A DNA stretch of 64,000 nt from Vibrio lentus (lineage in GTDB: Bacteria > Pseudomonadota > Gammaproteobacteria > Enterobacterales > Vibrionaceae), in contig NZ_MCZK01000111.1 in NCBI RefSeq assembly GCF_002875945.1, positions 19,346 to 83,345 on the forward strand, written 5' to 3'. Shown piece by piece: positions 1-7,613 of this stretch. Position 1 is the stretch's first letter. Every line of letters starts with the position of its first letter. A program made the position numbers and the translations under genes. Below the pieces are notes generated by a model. It was not told where the DNA came from. It saw only the letters and a list, made by a program, of their open reading frames with translations, and did not search any database.

Positions 1-528
1 GTCGATCTTAAGACGCTCACTGTCTTTGTCGATGATATCTTCCGAGATGTACACGGTTTCGACCTGAGCAAATATCAAGCTTTGCGGAACCTCGCCGACT
101 TCTTTTATTTCATACAATGTGCAACCGAAAGCTACCGAGCACTCTTTAACTCTTGGTAAAGAAAATCCCTCAAATTCAACGAGCTCGATATTATTCAGCG
201 TCACTTCAGATTCACCATGATCCAATGTCGCAGCGGTCGCCGTCATCACCTCAGCAGAACTTGCCGATGCAATATGAATGACCAACTTACCCGTTTCAAG
301 GGCGTTGCGAGTAGTGTCTTTGATTTCACCTGAAGGCTTTTTCCCAACCGATAACATCAGTAACGGCGGGTTGCTGGAAACAGGCGTGAAATAAGAGAAA
401 GGCGCTACTAGGTTGTACTCTTGGTCAGAAGATTCCGTCAATGCCCACGCGATCGGGCGAGGAACAACGGTTTGTGTCATCAGGTGATAAATTTGAGTGG
501 GAGCAAGAGTATCAAGCTTGAGGTTCAT
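1..528 (-). CDS. Flavin reductase-like domain protein (3' end cut off by the window)
   Basis: The minus-strand frame opens at an ATG at 528 and stays open to base 1, giving 176 residues with no stop, so the C-terminus lies outside the window. The N-terminal half has the conserved run PRPIAWALT, then NLVAPFSYF and PPLLMLSVG, which are typical of the FMN-binding split-barrel flavin reductase-like family (DIM6/NTAB). Such proteins bind FMN and reduce it or use it in NAD(P)H-dependent oxidoreductions in the cytoplasm. The exact substrate cannot be told from the sequence. No operon partner is visible: the next 390 bases upstream are non-coding. Confidence 0.85.
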   Translation of the reverse strand, partial: MNLKLDTLAPTQIYHLMTQTVVPRPIAWALTESSDQEYNLVAPFSYFTPVSSNPPLLMLSVGKKPSGEIKDTTRNALETGKLVIHIASASSAEVMTATAATLDHGESEVTLNNIELVEFEGFSLPRVKECSVAFGCTLYEIKEVGEVPQSLIFAQVETVYISEDIIDKDSERLKID

Positions 529-919
529 AGCACGTCCTTGGTCTATGTGAATTACGACTCAGTTTACGTGTTAAGCAAAGCCGTATCTATGCCTAAGTAA
601 CAGAAACCGTAGAGAGTGTTCTTAATTTAAACAGATCTCGCTGATTTTTTCTCAAATTGACAATCAAATTGACGAACTCGAAAACACCTACAATACTAGC
701 AATAGATTTATCAATAACTTACATTTTGGCATCGTTTATGCTTTATATAAAATAACTTATTAAACCCTCTCCGTTGATAAGTTAAGTAAGTAACTTGTCG
801 GTCTCTCTCCACCGAGAAGTTAGCAACAAAGCAAGTTCAGTAAGACGGTAACAAAAAGTGACTCCCCTCACTTAGTAACAAACAGTAGATTAGTGAAAAA
901 CAAAGATTTAGGAGGTGAA
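529..919. other. Intergenic stretch with a leader hairpin upstream of a small ORF
   Basis: No gene of usual size is seen. On the + strand, 791-822 forms a hairpin: TAACTT pairs with AAGTTA, then TCGG with CCGA, with one mismatch between. It lies about 100 bases upstream of a strong ribosome-binding site at 911-917 (AGGAGGTG type). The stretch presumably also contains the promoter of the leftward flavin-reductase-like gene, but I see no confident -35/-10 pair. Confidence 0.4.
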
Positions 920-1009
920 ATGTTCGCAAACCAAAGCAAAAGGAAACCAATTAAATCGAGTAAAAAAGCAAGTAAGAAAGTGAAGAAAATCCCACTATCC
1001 TTCACATGA
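920..1009 (+). CDS. Very basic 29-residue small protein (hypothetical)
   Basis: This short ORF begins at an ATG 7 bases after TAGGAGG, one of the strongest ribosome-binding sites in the window, and ends at TGA 1007-1009. It is immediately followed by an intrinsic terminator at 1017-1042, so it looks like a self-contained transcript. The product starts MFANQSKRKPIK and carries nine Lys and one Arg in 29 residues, with no acidic residue and no membrane segment. I do not recognise a family. High charge suggests RNA or membrane binding, but that is a guess. The leader hairpin at 791-822 may belong to the same transcript. The ORF on the opposite strand here lacks a comparable start. Confidence 0.55.
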   Translation: MFANQSKRKPIKSSKKASKKVKKIPLSFT

Positions 1010-1016
1010 TTATGAC

Positions 1017-1042
1017 AAGCCCGTTGCCCAGCGGGCTTTGTT
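1017..1042 (+). terminator. Rho-independent terminator of the small basic ORF
   Basis: AAGCCCG at 1017-1023 pairs perfectly with CGGGCTT at 1032-1038, with an 8-base loop and then TGTT. It begins 8 bases after the stop codon of the 29-codon ORF. Confidence 0.7.
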
Positions 1043-1122
1043 ATATCTGGCACTACATTAATATTGAACATTAGATTTTAGACCACCAGCCCCGTCTTAA
1101 CTTATTGTTAGACTTCCATCCA

Positions 1123-1161
1123 ATCAACCTATCAACCTATCAACCTATCAACCTATCAACC
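1123..1161. repeat. Octamer tandem repeat (ATCAACCT, about 4.9 copies)
   Basis: Four perfect copies of ATCAACCT and a fifth partial copy lie in a row, ending 95 bases before the start of the atypical SDR gene. This is the region where that gene's promoter would be expected, so copy-number change could alter promoter spacing. That effect is inference. Confidence 0.9.
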
Positions 1162-1256
1162 ACGCAACTGACCACTCGTTGTTCAAAAGTTTTATTCGCT
1201 TAAAATTCAAACACTGTTTATATTAAACAAGCACTTGCAAAGGGTTAAGGATAGCT

Positions 1257-1952
1257 ATGAGTATTTCAGGAGACAAAGCATCGGTCATTGTTGCAGGAGC
1301 AACGGGCCTGATAGGTTCACACGTTTTGGATTTACTCATAGACGAACCCGCGGTCGAGCATATCTATGCTTTGTCCCGAAGAGCATTAGATTCTCAGTTT
1401 AACTCCAGCAACCTCCACACGCTCATTCACAGTGACCTTCAAGTAACAAGCTGGGACGATACCAAAGCGACGCCCAACTTAGGCGTTATCTGCCTAGGTA
1501 CGACCAAGAAAAAAGCCGGTTCTAAAGAAGCATTGCGTAAAGTCGACGTTGAATTAGTCAGCCAGGTGGCACAGTCGATGAAGTTTATTGGAGTAGAAAG
1601 ACTTGCTGTGGTTTCAAGCTATGGCGCATCACCCAGATCTTATTCTCATTACCTAAAATGCAAAGGACAAATGGAACAGAACTTGATGCGAATTGGCTTC
1701 AAGCAGCTGTTTATTGCTCGTCCTGGTCCTCTTGTTGGCGAAAGAGCCCAACCACGAGCCGATGAAAAACTCCTACAAAGTCTCTTCCCTCTGCTGTCAC
1801 CATTTATGATTGGGAAATATAAAAACCTGCGCCCGATTCAGTCAAAAGACGTGGCACAAGCCATGTTGTTCCGATTATTCGAAAATAATTTCCAAAATAT
1901 AGAAATTTACTCGTCAAGTGACATGCTCAATTTATTGGCAAAATATCGCTAA
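1257..1952 (+). CDS. NAD(P)-binding atypical short-chain dehydrogenase (HTATIP2/YbjT-like)
   Basis: The 231-residue protein opens with a Rossmann glycine motif GATGLIG (residues 14-20). It continues with the VVSSYGAS stretch and a YLKCK segment that fits the Tyr-x3-Lys pair of SDR enzymes. The pattern is closest to the atypical SDRs related to HTATIP2/TIP30 and YbjT, which bind NADP(H). Substrate is unknown. It is probably cytoplasmic, with no signal peptide. It stands alone: the octamer repeat lies upstream and 185 bases separate it from the cystine transporter gene downstream. Confidence 0.8.
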   Translation: MSISGDKASVIVAGATGLIGSHVLDLLIDEPAVEHIYALSRRALDSQFNSSNLHTLIHSDLQVTSWDDTKATPNLGVICLGTTKKKAGSKEALRKVDVELVSQVAQSMKFIGVERLAVVSSYGASPRSYSHYLKCKGQMEQNLMRIGFKQLFIARPGPLVGERAQPRADEKLLQSLFPLLSPFMIGKYKNLRPIQSKDVAQAMLFRLFENNFQNIEIYSSSDMLNLLAKYR

Positions 1953-2137
1953 AAAGCTCATCTATTCACCAAAATGTTGGATATCCATTCATCCCATTGA
2001 GTGGATATTACTAATTGTTCTAATCAATTACTTTTCTTTATTTTACGTTTTGTAACAGAACGTTATCTTAGCTAACAGTACTTAAGCCTATATATCTAGG
2101 CCACCCATCAATCTGAAGTAATTCATAAGGACATTAA

Positions 2138-3508
2138 ATGTCATTCCCAATTATCGCTGCCTTAGCGGTATTCATTGGTATTCTATTTTTTCTCTACGGA
2201 CAGCAGAAAAAAGAAAACACACTTTCTCGCCTTGTTCTATTAGGTTTAGTTTTTGGTAGCGCATTCGGCCTAGGCTTACAGCTGCTATTTGGCGAAGGCA
2301 ATCCGGCCATCAAAGAAACGTTGGATTGGGTAAATGTTGTTGGCAGTGGCTATGTTGGCCTACTAAAAATGGTGATCATGCCATTAGTATTGGTTTCAAT
2401 GATTGCGGCCGTGGTGAAGCTTGAGAAAGGCGGTTCACTGGGCAAGATTTCTGGTATCACTATTTCAGTATTACTGGCAACAACGGCGATCTCTGCGATT
2501 GTGGGTATTGCAGTGGCTCAAGCATTCGGTCTTTCGGCAGAAGGCTTAACCGAAGGTGCTCGTGAAACGGCTCGTATCGCAACACTAGAAAGCCGCATGG
2601 GAAGCGTGTCCGACCTAACGATTCCACAAATGCTGGTTAGCTTCATTCCAACGAACCCGTTTGCAGATTTAACCGGTGCTCGCTCTACTTCAATCATCGC
2701 GGTGGTTATCTTCGGTGTGCTTACAGGTATTGCTGCTCGTAAAGTAATGGCTGAGAAAGAAGAACTAGAGTCACCAATTCGCACGTTCGTTGAAGCGGCT
2801 CAATCTATCGTAATGCGTTTAGTTAAGATGATTATGGCACTAACGCCATACGGCATCGCGGCATTAATGGCGAAAGTAGTCGCAACATCAAGTGCTTCAG
2901 ATATCCTAAGCCTACTGGGTTTCATCGTTGCTTCTTACGTCGCAATCATCCTGATGTTTGTTGTTCACGGTGTGTTGGTCTCTTTTGTTGGTGTAAACCC
3001 TAAAGAATACTTCCAAAAAATCTGGCCTGTACTGACATTTGCTTTCACCTCACGCAGTTCTGCAGCAACGATTCCACTGAACGTTGAAGCTCAAATCACG
3101 AAGCTAAACGTGCCACCAGCAATTGCTAACCTGTCTGCAACTTTCGGTGCGACAATTGGCCAGAACGGTTGTGCGGGTATCTACCCTGCCATGCTAGCAG
3201 TTATGGTTGCGCCAACCGTGGGCATCGACCCAATGGACATCAACTTCATTCTGTCTCTGATTGCGATTATTACGGTTAGCTCATTCGGTATCGCGGGTGT
3301 AGGTGGCGGTGCAACTTTCGCAGCGCTTATCGTACTGCCAGCTATGGGTCTTCCAGTGACTATCGCAGCTCTACTTATCTCTATCGAACCACTTATCGAT
3401 ATGGCACGTACTGCGCTTAACGTATCAGGTGCAATGACAGCCGGTACGATTACAAGTCGTATACTGGGTAAGAAAGAACAAAAAGAGTTGGAGCAAGCGA
3501 ACGCTTAA
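2138..3508 (+). CDS. tcyP: L-cystine / dicarboxylate-type sodium symporter (TcyP-like)
   Basis: The 456-residue protein is hydrophobic throughout, with about eight to ten membrane segments and the re-entrant signature TSRSSAATIPLN typical of the DAACS (SLC1-type) symporters. The N-terminus (MSFPIIAALAVFIG) and the overall length match E. coli YdjN/TcyP, the L-cystine importer, rather than GltP or DctA. It acts in the inner membrane, importing cystine driven by a cation gradient. SD AAGGA sits 7 bases before the ATG. The unit is monocistronic and ends at a clear terminator. The subfamily assignment rests on memory of YdjN and is less certain than the superfamily. Confidence 0.85.
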   Translation: MSFPIIAALAVFIGILFFLYGQQKKENTLSRLVLLGLVFGSAFGLGLQLLFGEGNPAIKETLDWVNVVGSGYVGLLKMVIMPLVLVSMIAAVVKLEKGGSLGKISGITISVLLATTAISAIVGIAVAQAFGLSAEGLTEGARETARIATLESRMGSVSDLTIPQMLVSFIPTNPFADLTGARSTSIIAVVIFGVLTGIAARKVMAEKEELESPIRTFVEAAQSIVMRLVKMIMALTPYGIAALMAKVVATSSASDILSLLGFIVASYVAIILMFVVHGVLVSFVGVNPKEYFQKIWPVLTFAFTSRSSAATIPLNVEAQITKLNVPPAIANLSATFGATIGQNGCAGIYPAMLAVMVAPTVGIDPMDINFILSLIAIITVSSFGIAGVGGGATFAALIVLPAMGLPVTIAALLISIEPLIDMARTALNVSGAMTAGTITSRILGKKEQKELEQANA

Positions 3509-3556
3509 TTCGACTTCCTTATCGATGAGCGATTAAAGCTCTTGGTATTAGTAAAC

Positions 3557-3585
3557 AAAAACCGATGCACATGCATCGGTTTTTT
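3557..3585 (+). terminator. Terminator after the cystine symporter gene
   Basis: CCGATGC (3562-3568) pairs with GCATCGG (3573-3579), extended by flanking A-T pairs and followed by a T run. It lies about 50 bases past the stop of the symporter gene. Confidence 0.85.
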
Positions 3586-3627
3586 ATTATCTGGCTTTTA
3601 TCAGAATCACTTTGTAAGCGACAGAAC

Positions 3628-4026
3628 TTAAAGCACCAGCTGAATTACTTTCTCAGCTAATGCTTCATCGTCATCTTCACTCAATCCGCTGATACCAATA
3701 GCACCAATCACCTGCCCTCGACGTTGTATTGGAACACCGCCTTTGAAGCCAGTGATCTTTGAGTCTGTCCAGTAACTCAGGTCTTTCCCTGTTTCTCTTG
3801 CCCAAGCGCCTAAGTTGCCACTCGGTTGCCGATCTCGCGCTGAGGTATAGGCTTTGTTTTGAGCCAACAAACCTGCTTGCACGCTGACGTTGTCCATTCG
3901 AGAAAACGCGAGCAGTTCACCATGTGTATCACACACGCTCACCGCAATTGCTTGGTTGTTATGCCCCGCAATATCGAGCGCACTGTACACCAGTTGTTGT
4001 ACTATTTTTTGATTCAACATAGTCAT
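3628..4026 (-). CDS. GlcG/HbpS-family heme-binding protein
   Basis: The 132-residue protein has the features of the GlcG/HbpS (PF03928) fold: an N-terminal helix, then VCDTHGELLAFSRMD, and a C-terminal GGVPIQRRGQVIGAIGISG stretch. Members bind heme or small ligands, and are often encoded beside oxidoreductases. It lies 3 bases after the aldo/keto reductase stop on the same strand, so the two are very probably one operon. No signal peptide is seen. Real function in this setting is unknown. Confidence 0.85.
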   Translation of the reverse strand: MTMLNQKIVQQLVYSALDIAGHNNQAIAVSVCDTHGELLAFSRMDNVSVQAGLLAQNKAYTSARDRQPSGNLGAWARETGKDLSYWTDSKITGFKGGVPIQRRGQVIGAIGISGLSEDDDEALAEKVIQLVL

Positions 4027-4029
4027 CCC

Positions 4030-5040
4030 CTATGGCAATGCCTGACCACGTGAATACACATATAAGTTGTACCACTCTTCACGACTTAAGGTAATTTGAG
4101 TCGCGGCTGCAGACGCTTTGATTCGTTCTAGATTAGTCGTGCCAATAACAGGCTGAATACTTGCAGGGTGACGAAGTAAAAACGCCAACACAATCGCTTC
4201 ACTTTCAACACCATATTGATTTGCCAACTGAGCCACATAGTGCGCGGTCTTTTTCACGTGTTCATGTTCTGAATACAAGCCTTGCTCTGCAAAGCGACCT
4301 TGTGCCAAACAGCCCCAAGCTTGCAATTGAATCCCCTTCATTTGGCAATGCTCAAGTATGCCTGCAGCAAAATCAGAATGATGGTGACCTTGCGAATTAA
4401 TCATCACCCCATCATTAAGCCAATCAAGCTTTGCCAAGCTCATTTCAATTTGATTCGCCACAATCGGCTGACCAAGTGCAGATTGTAGATACTGAATTTG
4501 ATGACTGTTCATGTTCGACACGCCGAAGAAATCGACCTTACCCTGTGCTTTCAAATCTTCTAGCGTTCTTGCCAGTTCATCCAACTCCATGAGCGGATCT
4601 GGGCGATGCAAAAGCAACACGTCGAGCTTTTCTGTATTCAAGCGATTCAGAATACCCTCTACCGATTGACCTACCCAATCTGCCGAGAAATCATAACGGC
4701 CAACGTTGCCCTCGCCTTCAAAACGAATACCACATTTAGATTGAATGAACATCTGATCACGCAATTCAGGGGCTTGTTGTAATGCTTGACCAAAGACTTG
4801 CTCTGCTTTGCTGAAGGTATAAATGTCAGCATGGTCGAACAGATTGATCCCCGACGCTAATGCTGTGTCAATTACGCTGCGTGTTTGCGCTACATCAGCC
4901 GCCGTTACTGGATTGTCGTTCCAACCACCACCAAGCCCCATGCATCCATAGGCGACTTGCCCAACATTCGATAGATGGTTTGATAGTAGGATGTTCTTTT
5001 GATTATCATTTTTGTTCGTTGAATCCATGCTGTTCGTCAT
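4030..5040 (-). CDS. Aldo/keto reductase
   Basis: The 336-residue protein contains the aldo/keto reductase catalytic tetrad in order: Asp and Tyr in DHADIY, Lys in QSKCGIRF, and His in LLLHRPDPL. Near the C-terminus is the cofactor-binding GTTNLERI. It should reduce carbonyls with NADPH in the cytoplasm. The layout resembles the YdhF branch. It is the first gene of a two-gene unit with the HbpS-like gene and is divergent from a LysR-family gene, which probably controls it through the shared 142-base gap. Confidence 0.9.
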   Translation of the reverse strand: MTNSMDSTNKNDNQKNILLSNHLSNVGQVAYGCMGLGGGWNDNPVTAADVAQTRSVIDTALASGINLFDHADIYTFSKAEQVFGQALQQAPELRDQMFIQSKCGIRFEGEGNVGRYDFSADWVGQSVEGILNRLNTEKLDVLLLHRPDPLMELDELARTLEDLKAQGKVDFFGVSNMNSHQIQYLQSALGQPIVANQIEMSLAKLDWLNDGVMINSQGHHHSDFAAGILEHCQMKGIQLQAWGCLAQGRFAEQGLYSEHEHVKKTAHYVAQLANQYGVESEAIVLAFLLRHPASIQPVIGTTNLERIKASAAATQITLSREEWYNLYVYSRGQALP

Positions 5041-5086
5041 ACCTGATCTCGCTTAGAAGGTTTGATGCCAATAAATATGCCTCTAT

Positions 5087-5116
5087 CATATTGTTCTTTT
5101 TAGAAAACAGAATATG
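5087..5116. promoter_or_regulatory. Inverted repeat between the aldo/keto reductase and lysR genes
   Basis: CATATT at 5087-5092 mirrors AATATG at 5111-5116, with a partly symmetric GTTCT/AGAAAAC core between. It lies in the divergent promoter gap, where a LysR-type regulator would bind. This is inference from position and symmetry. Confidence 0.35.
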
Positions 5117-5182
5117 CTAGTTACGAATTGATTGTTTGATATGACGAACAATAGGATTGACCAGTTTTGAAGGAATACGCAC

Positions 5183-6064
5183 ATGAATGAGCACAAGAGA
5201 ATAGAACGACTGATCCTATTTGTAGAACTTGCTCAGCAACTTAACTTTACCAAGGCAGCAGAGAAACTTGGCATATCGAAGAGCTACCTTTCAGAGCAAA
5301 TCAAACGACTAGAGAGCGACTTGCAGTGTCCTCTTCTTGTAAGAACTACGCGCAGCGTTCGATTAACCCAAGAAGGCGAACGTGCCTTACAACAAGGCTT
5401 AACCATTCGCTCTCAAGTATTGCAGCTCGAGCGCAGTGTTTCAGAGCAACACGACATCGTTAAAGGTACATTACGGCTGACGGCGCCAAAGATGTTTACC
5501 GAGGTGTTTCTATTCGACATCTGCCAACAATTTAGAGAACAATACCCAGAGGTTCGCTTCGAGATAAACAGCAGTTACACCAACTTCAATCTTAATCAAG
5601 ATGATATCGATATCGCCTTTCGTGCTACTAACACCCCACCTGAAAACATGATCGCCAAGCGTTTAATTACCTATCAACATGATTTAGTTGCGACGCCCGG
5701 TTACCTCGATCAGTTTGGACGCCCCACCAGCGCACATGAGTTAAATGACCACCAATGTTTGGCAACACTGCATCAAACAGAGTGGCCGTTAAAGTCTGCA
5801 AACATTGATGTATCAGGTTGGCTTTCAAGCAATGACAACCATTTGCTTAAACAGCAGGCGATGACAGGCAGTGGCATCATTCGAATCGCGAGTTATTACG
5901 TTGATAAAGAAGTTGCGTGCGGAGAGTTAGAACGAGTATTACCTGACGAGTGCCTACAGCAAGGCAACAGCATTTATCTGTTCTACCCACAAGTCATATA
6001 TCCGGCAAAAAAACATCAAATGTTCATTAAGTTTGTTCAGAATTACTTTGATCGCTTGAGCTAA
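5183..6064 (+). CDS. LysR-family transcriptional regulator
   Basis: The 293-residue protein has the N-terminal winged helix-turn-helix typical of LysR regulators (FVELAQQLNFTKAAEKLGISKSY lies within residues 13-36). A substrate-binding domain follows, with the DIDIAFRATNTPPENMIAKRL stretch of the CrgA-like group. It is transcribed away from the aldo/keto reductase-HbpS pair and probably regulates it and itself. The co-inducer cannot be inferred. A pentamer repeat starts directly after the stop. Confidence 0.9.
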   Translation: MNEHKRIERLILFVELAQQLNFTKAAEKLGISKSYLSEQIKRLESDLQCPLLVRTTRSVRLTQEGERALQQGLTIRSQVLQLERSVSEQHDIVKGTLRLTAPKMFTEVFLFDICQQFREQYPEVRFEINSSYTNFNLNQDDIDIAFRATNTPPENMIAKRLITYQHDLVATPGYLDQFGRPTSAHELNDHQCLATLHQTEWPLKSANIDVSGWLSSNDNHLLKQQAMTGSGIIRIASYYVDKEVACGELERVLPDECLQQGNSIYLFYPQVIYPAKKHQMFIKFVQNYFDRLS

Positions 6065-6084
6065 GTTGAGTTGAGTTGAGTTGA
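6065..6084. repeat. Pentamer tandem repeat GTTGA x4
   Basis: Four perfect GTTGA units begin at the first base after the lysR stop codon. Confidence 0.9.
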
Positions 6085-6367
6085 CGAATTTAAAAAATGA
6101 AAAGTTGATGAATAAATAATTTAAATAACACGAAATAAGGTTTAAATAACCCTCCTGATTTATATGCCTATATTTCAGAGGGATTAATAGAACAATAATA
6201 AAGCGTTTTAGTTACTACTATCGCGAGTATTAATCGTTAATAGGAAGAAATCGTGCATTTGTTCAACAATACAATGAGTTAGCTATGAAGTATCATCATA
6301 ATTGATATATCATGCAACGCTTCAACATGCTACACCACCTTGGCACCAGTTCGATAACGGGATCCTC

Positions 6368-7129
6368 ATGAGCTTTATTATACTTTTACTTCTTCTGCTA
6401 TTCGTTGGCATTACACGTTTACTTCAATGGCGAACAACTTCTACTTTTTTATCTCTTCTTCTTATATCGTCATTTGTGTTGATTGGTTCAGGTTTGATCC
6501 CTCGTTATTTATTAGACGACCTACAAGCGAATTATGAAAGTAAGCCTGATATCCAATGGTCTGACAATAACGCCATTGTTCTTCTGGGTGCAGGCACGCA
6601 ACTAATTAAAAGCACGCAAGAGTTCGAGCCAGCCTTTTTCTCTTTTGGCCGAATCAGCGAAACCGCAAGCCAATATAAAGATTGTGCCAAAGCGCAAACC
6701 ACATGCAAAGTGATCATCAGTGGTGGTGATGCTCAGAATAACGGCGTTACAGAGGCTGAAGTTTATGAACAGCAACTGCTTAGGCTTGGTGTTCCAGTAG
6801 CCGACCTTATCCAAGAACCGAACAGCGTCAACACTTGGAAAAATGCACAATTGACGAGCGACCTAATGAAACATCACCAATTCGACAAAGTTGTTCTGGT
6901 TTCATCTGGCCTACACATTCGTCGTAGTGAACTCTATTTCAACCACTTTGGACTGAATGTGATTCCAGTAAGAGCCGATTACATGGCGGCTCAGATTTCA
7001 TGGTTGCCACTATGGTACAACTTTGCAGTGACAGACTTTGCCCTGCACGAACAAATAGGCTTCGCTCGATACCGTGTCTATAACTTGATGGGTTGGAACA
7101 GTAAGCGAGAAAAGCCAGGCGATGCTTAA
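6368..7129 (+). CDS. YdcF/SanA-like DUF218 membrane protein
   Basis: From the ATG at 6368 the protein has 253 residues: two N-terminal membrane segments, then a DUF218 domain. The domain begins AIVLLGAGT and carries VIISGGDAQNNGVTEAEVY, then PNSVNTWKNA, then VVLVSSGLHIRRSELYF. Family members (YdcF, SanA, ElyC) are inner-membrane proteins linked to cell-envelope integrity. A TTG at 6302 would add 22 residues; I prefer the ATG because it starts directly at the first membrane segment and has a GGGA motif upstream. The gene stands alone and ends at a strong terminator. Confidence 0.8.
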   Translation: MSFIILLLLLLFVGITRLLQWRTTSTFLSLLLISSFVLIGSGLIPRYLLDDLQANYESKPDIQWSDNNAIVLLGAGTQLIKSTQEFEPAFFSFGRISETASQYKDCAKAQTTCKVIISGGDAQNNGVTEAEVYEQQLLRLGVPVADLIQEPNSVNTWKNAQLTSDLMKHHQFDKVVLVSSGLHIRRSELYFNHFGLNVIPVRADYMAAQISWLPLWYNFAVTDFALHEQIGFARYRVYNLMGWNSKREKPGDA

Positions 7130-7165
7130 TCACGTTTAATTAAGTTAACTAGAGCGATACAAACA

Positions 7166-7206
7166 AAAATGCAGCAACAATCGAAAGGTTGTTTGCTGCA
7201 TTTTTT
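7166..7206 (+). terminator. Terminator after the DUF218 gene
   Basis: AAAAATGCAGCA pairs with TGCTGCATTTTTT, with an ACAA/TTGT inner stem and one bulge, and ends in a T run. Confidence 0.85.
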
Positions 7207-7613
7207 GATCCTACCTATCACAACATCCTTTCTTATTCTGACTTACGCCTTTGCTCCCCCATCCAGTCAGCAATCAATCCTTTTAATCAACCTTGCTGAC
7301 CTATTTTTCCAAGCCCATCCCCTTAATAACAAAGTTATAGAAACACAAACGTTCAATAATTAACCACCCATTAATTGGTTAGTTGAAACTAAATGAAATC
7401 AAGCAAAATAAAGCCTTATCAAGTAACAAGTTAATTACTGTAGCTATCTGATATTTATGAGGATTTATTTTCAATTCATTTCAGTACTTTTGGCTTTGTT
7501 TTATATGACAAAGTACTCGCCGCTAGGGGCCCTCGGCTTCACAATAATATAAATACAATTTAATAATCGATTCTAATAAAAATAGCCATAAAATGGCATT
7601 TAGGAAATTATTC
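7207..7613. other. AT-rich gap upstream of the aerolysin-like gene
   Basis: No supported gene lies here. The stretch is AT-rich and should hold the toxin promoter. A loosely Fur-like AT pattern near 7560-7580 is too weak to call. Confidence 0.4.

Noticed and set aside
868..1071. 67-codon minus-strand frame opposite the small basic ORF, with hydrophobic middle
   Set aside because: It lacks a ribosome site and runs across the terminator hairpin; the + strand ORF with an optimal ribosome site explains the region better.
7169..7363. 64-codon frame in the gap before the aerolysin-like gene
   Set aside because: It begins within the terminator hairpin of the DUF218 gene and has no ribosome site or recognisable content.
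7540..7592. Fur-like AT pattern before the aerolysin-like gene
   Set aside because: Match is poor and the stretch is simply AT-rich.
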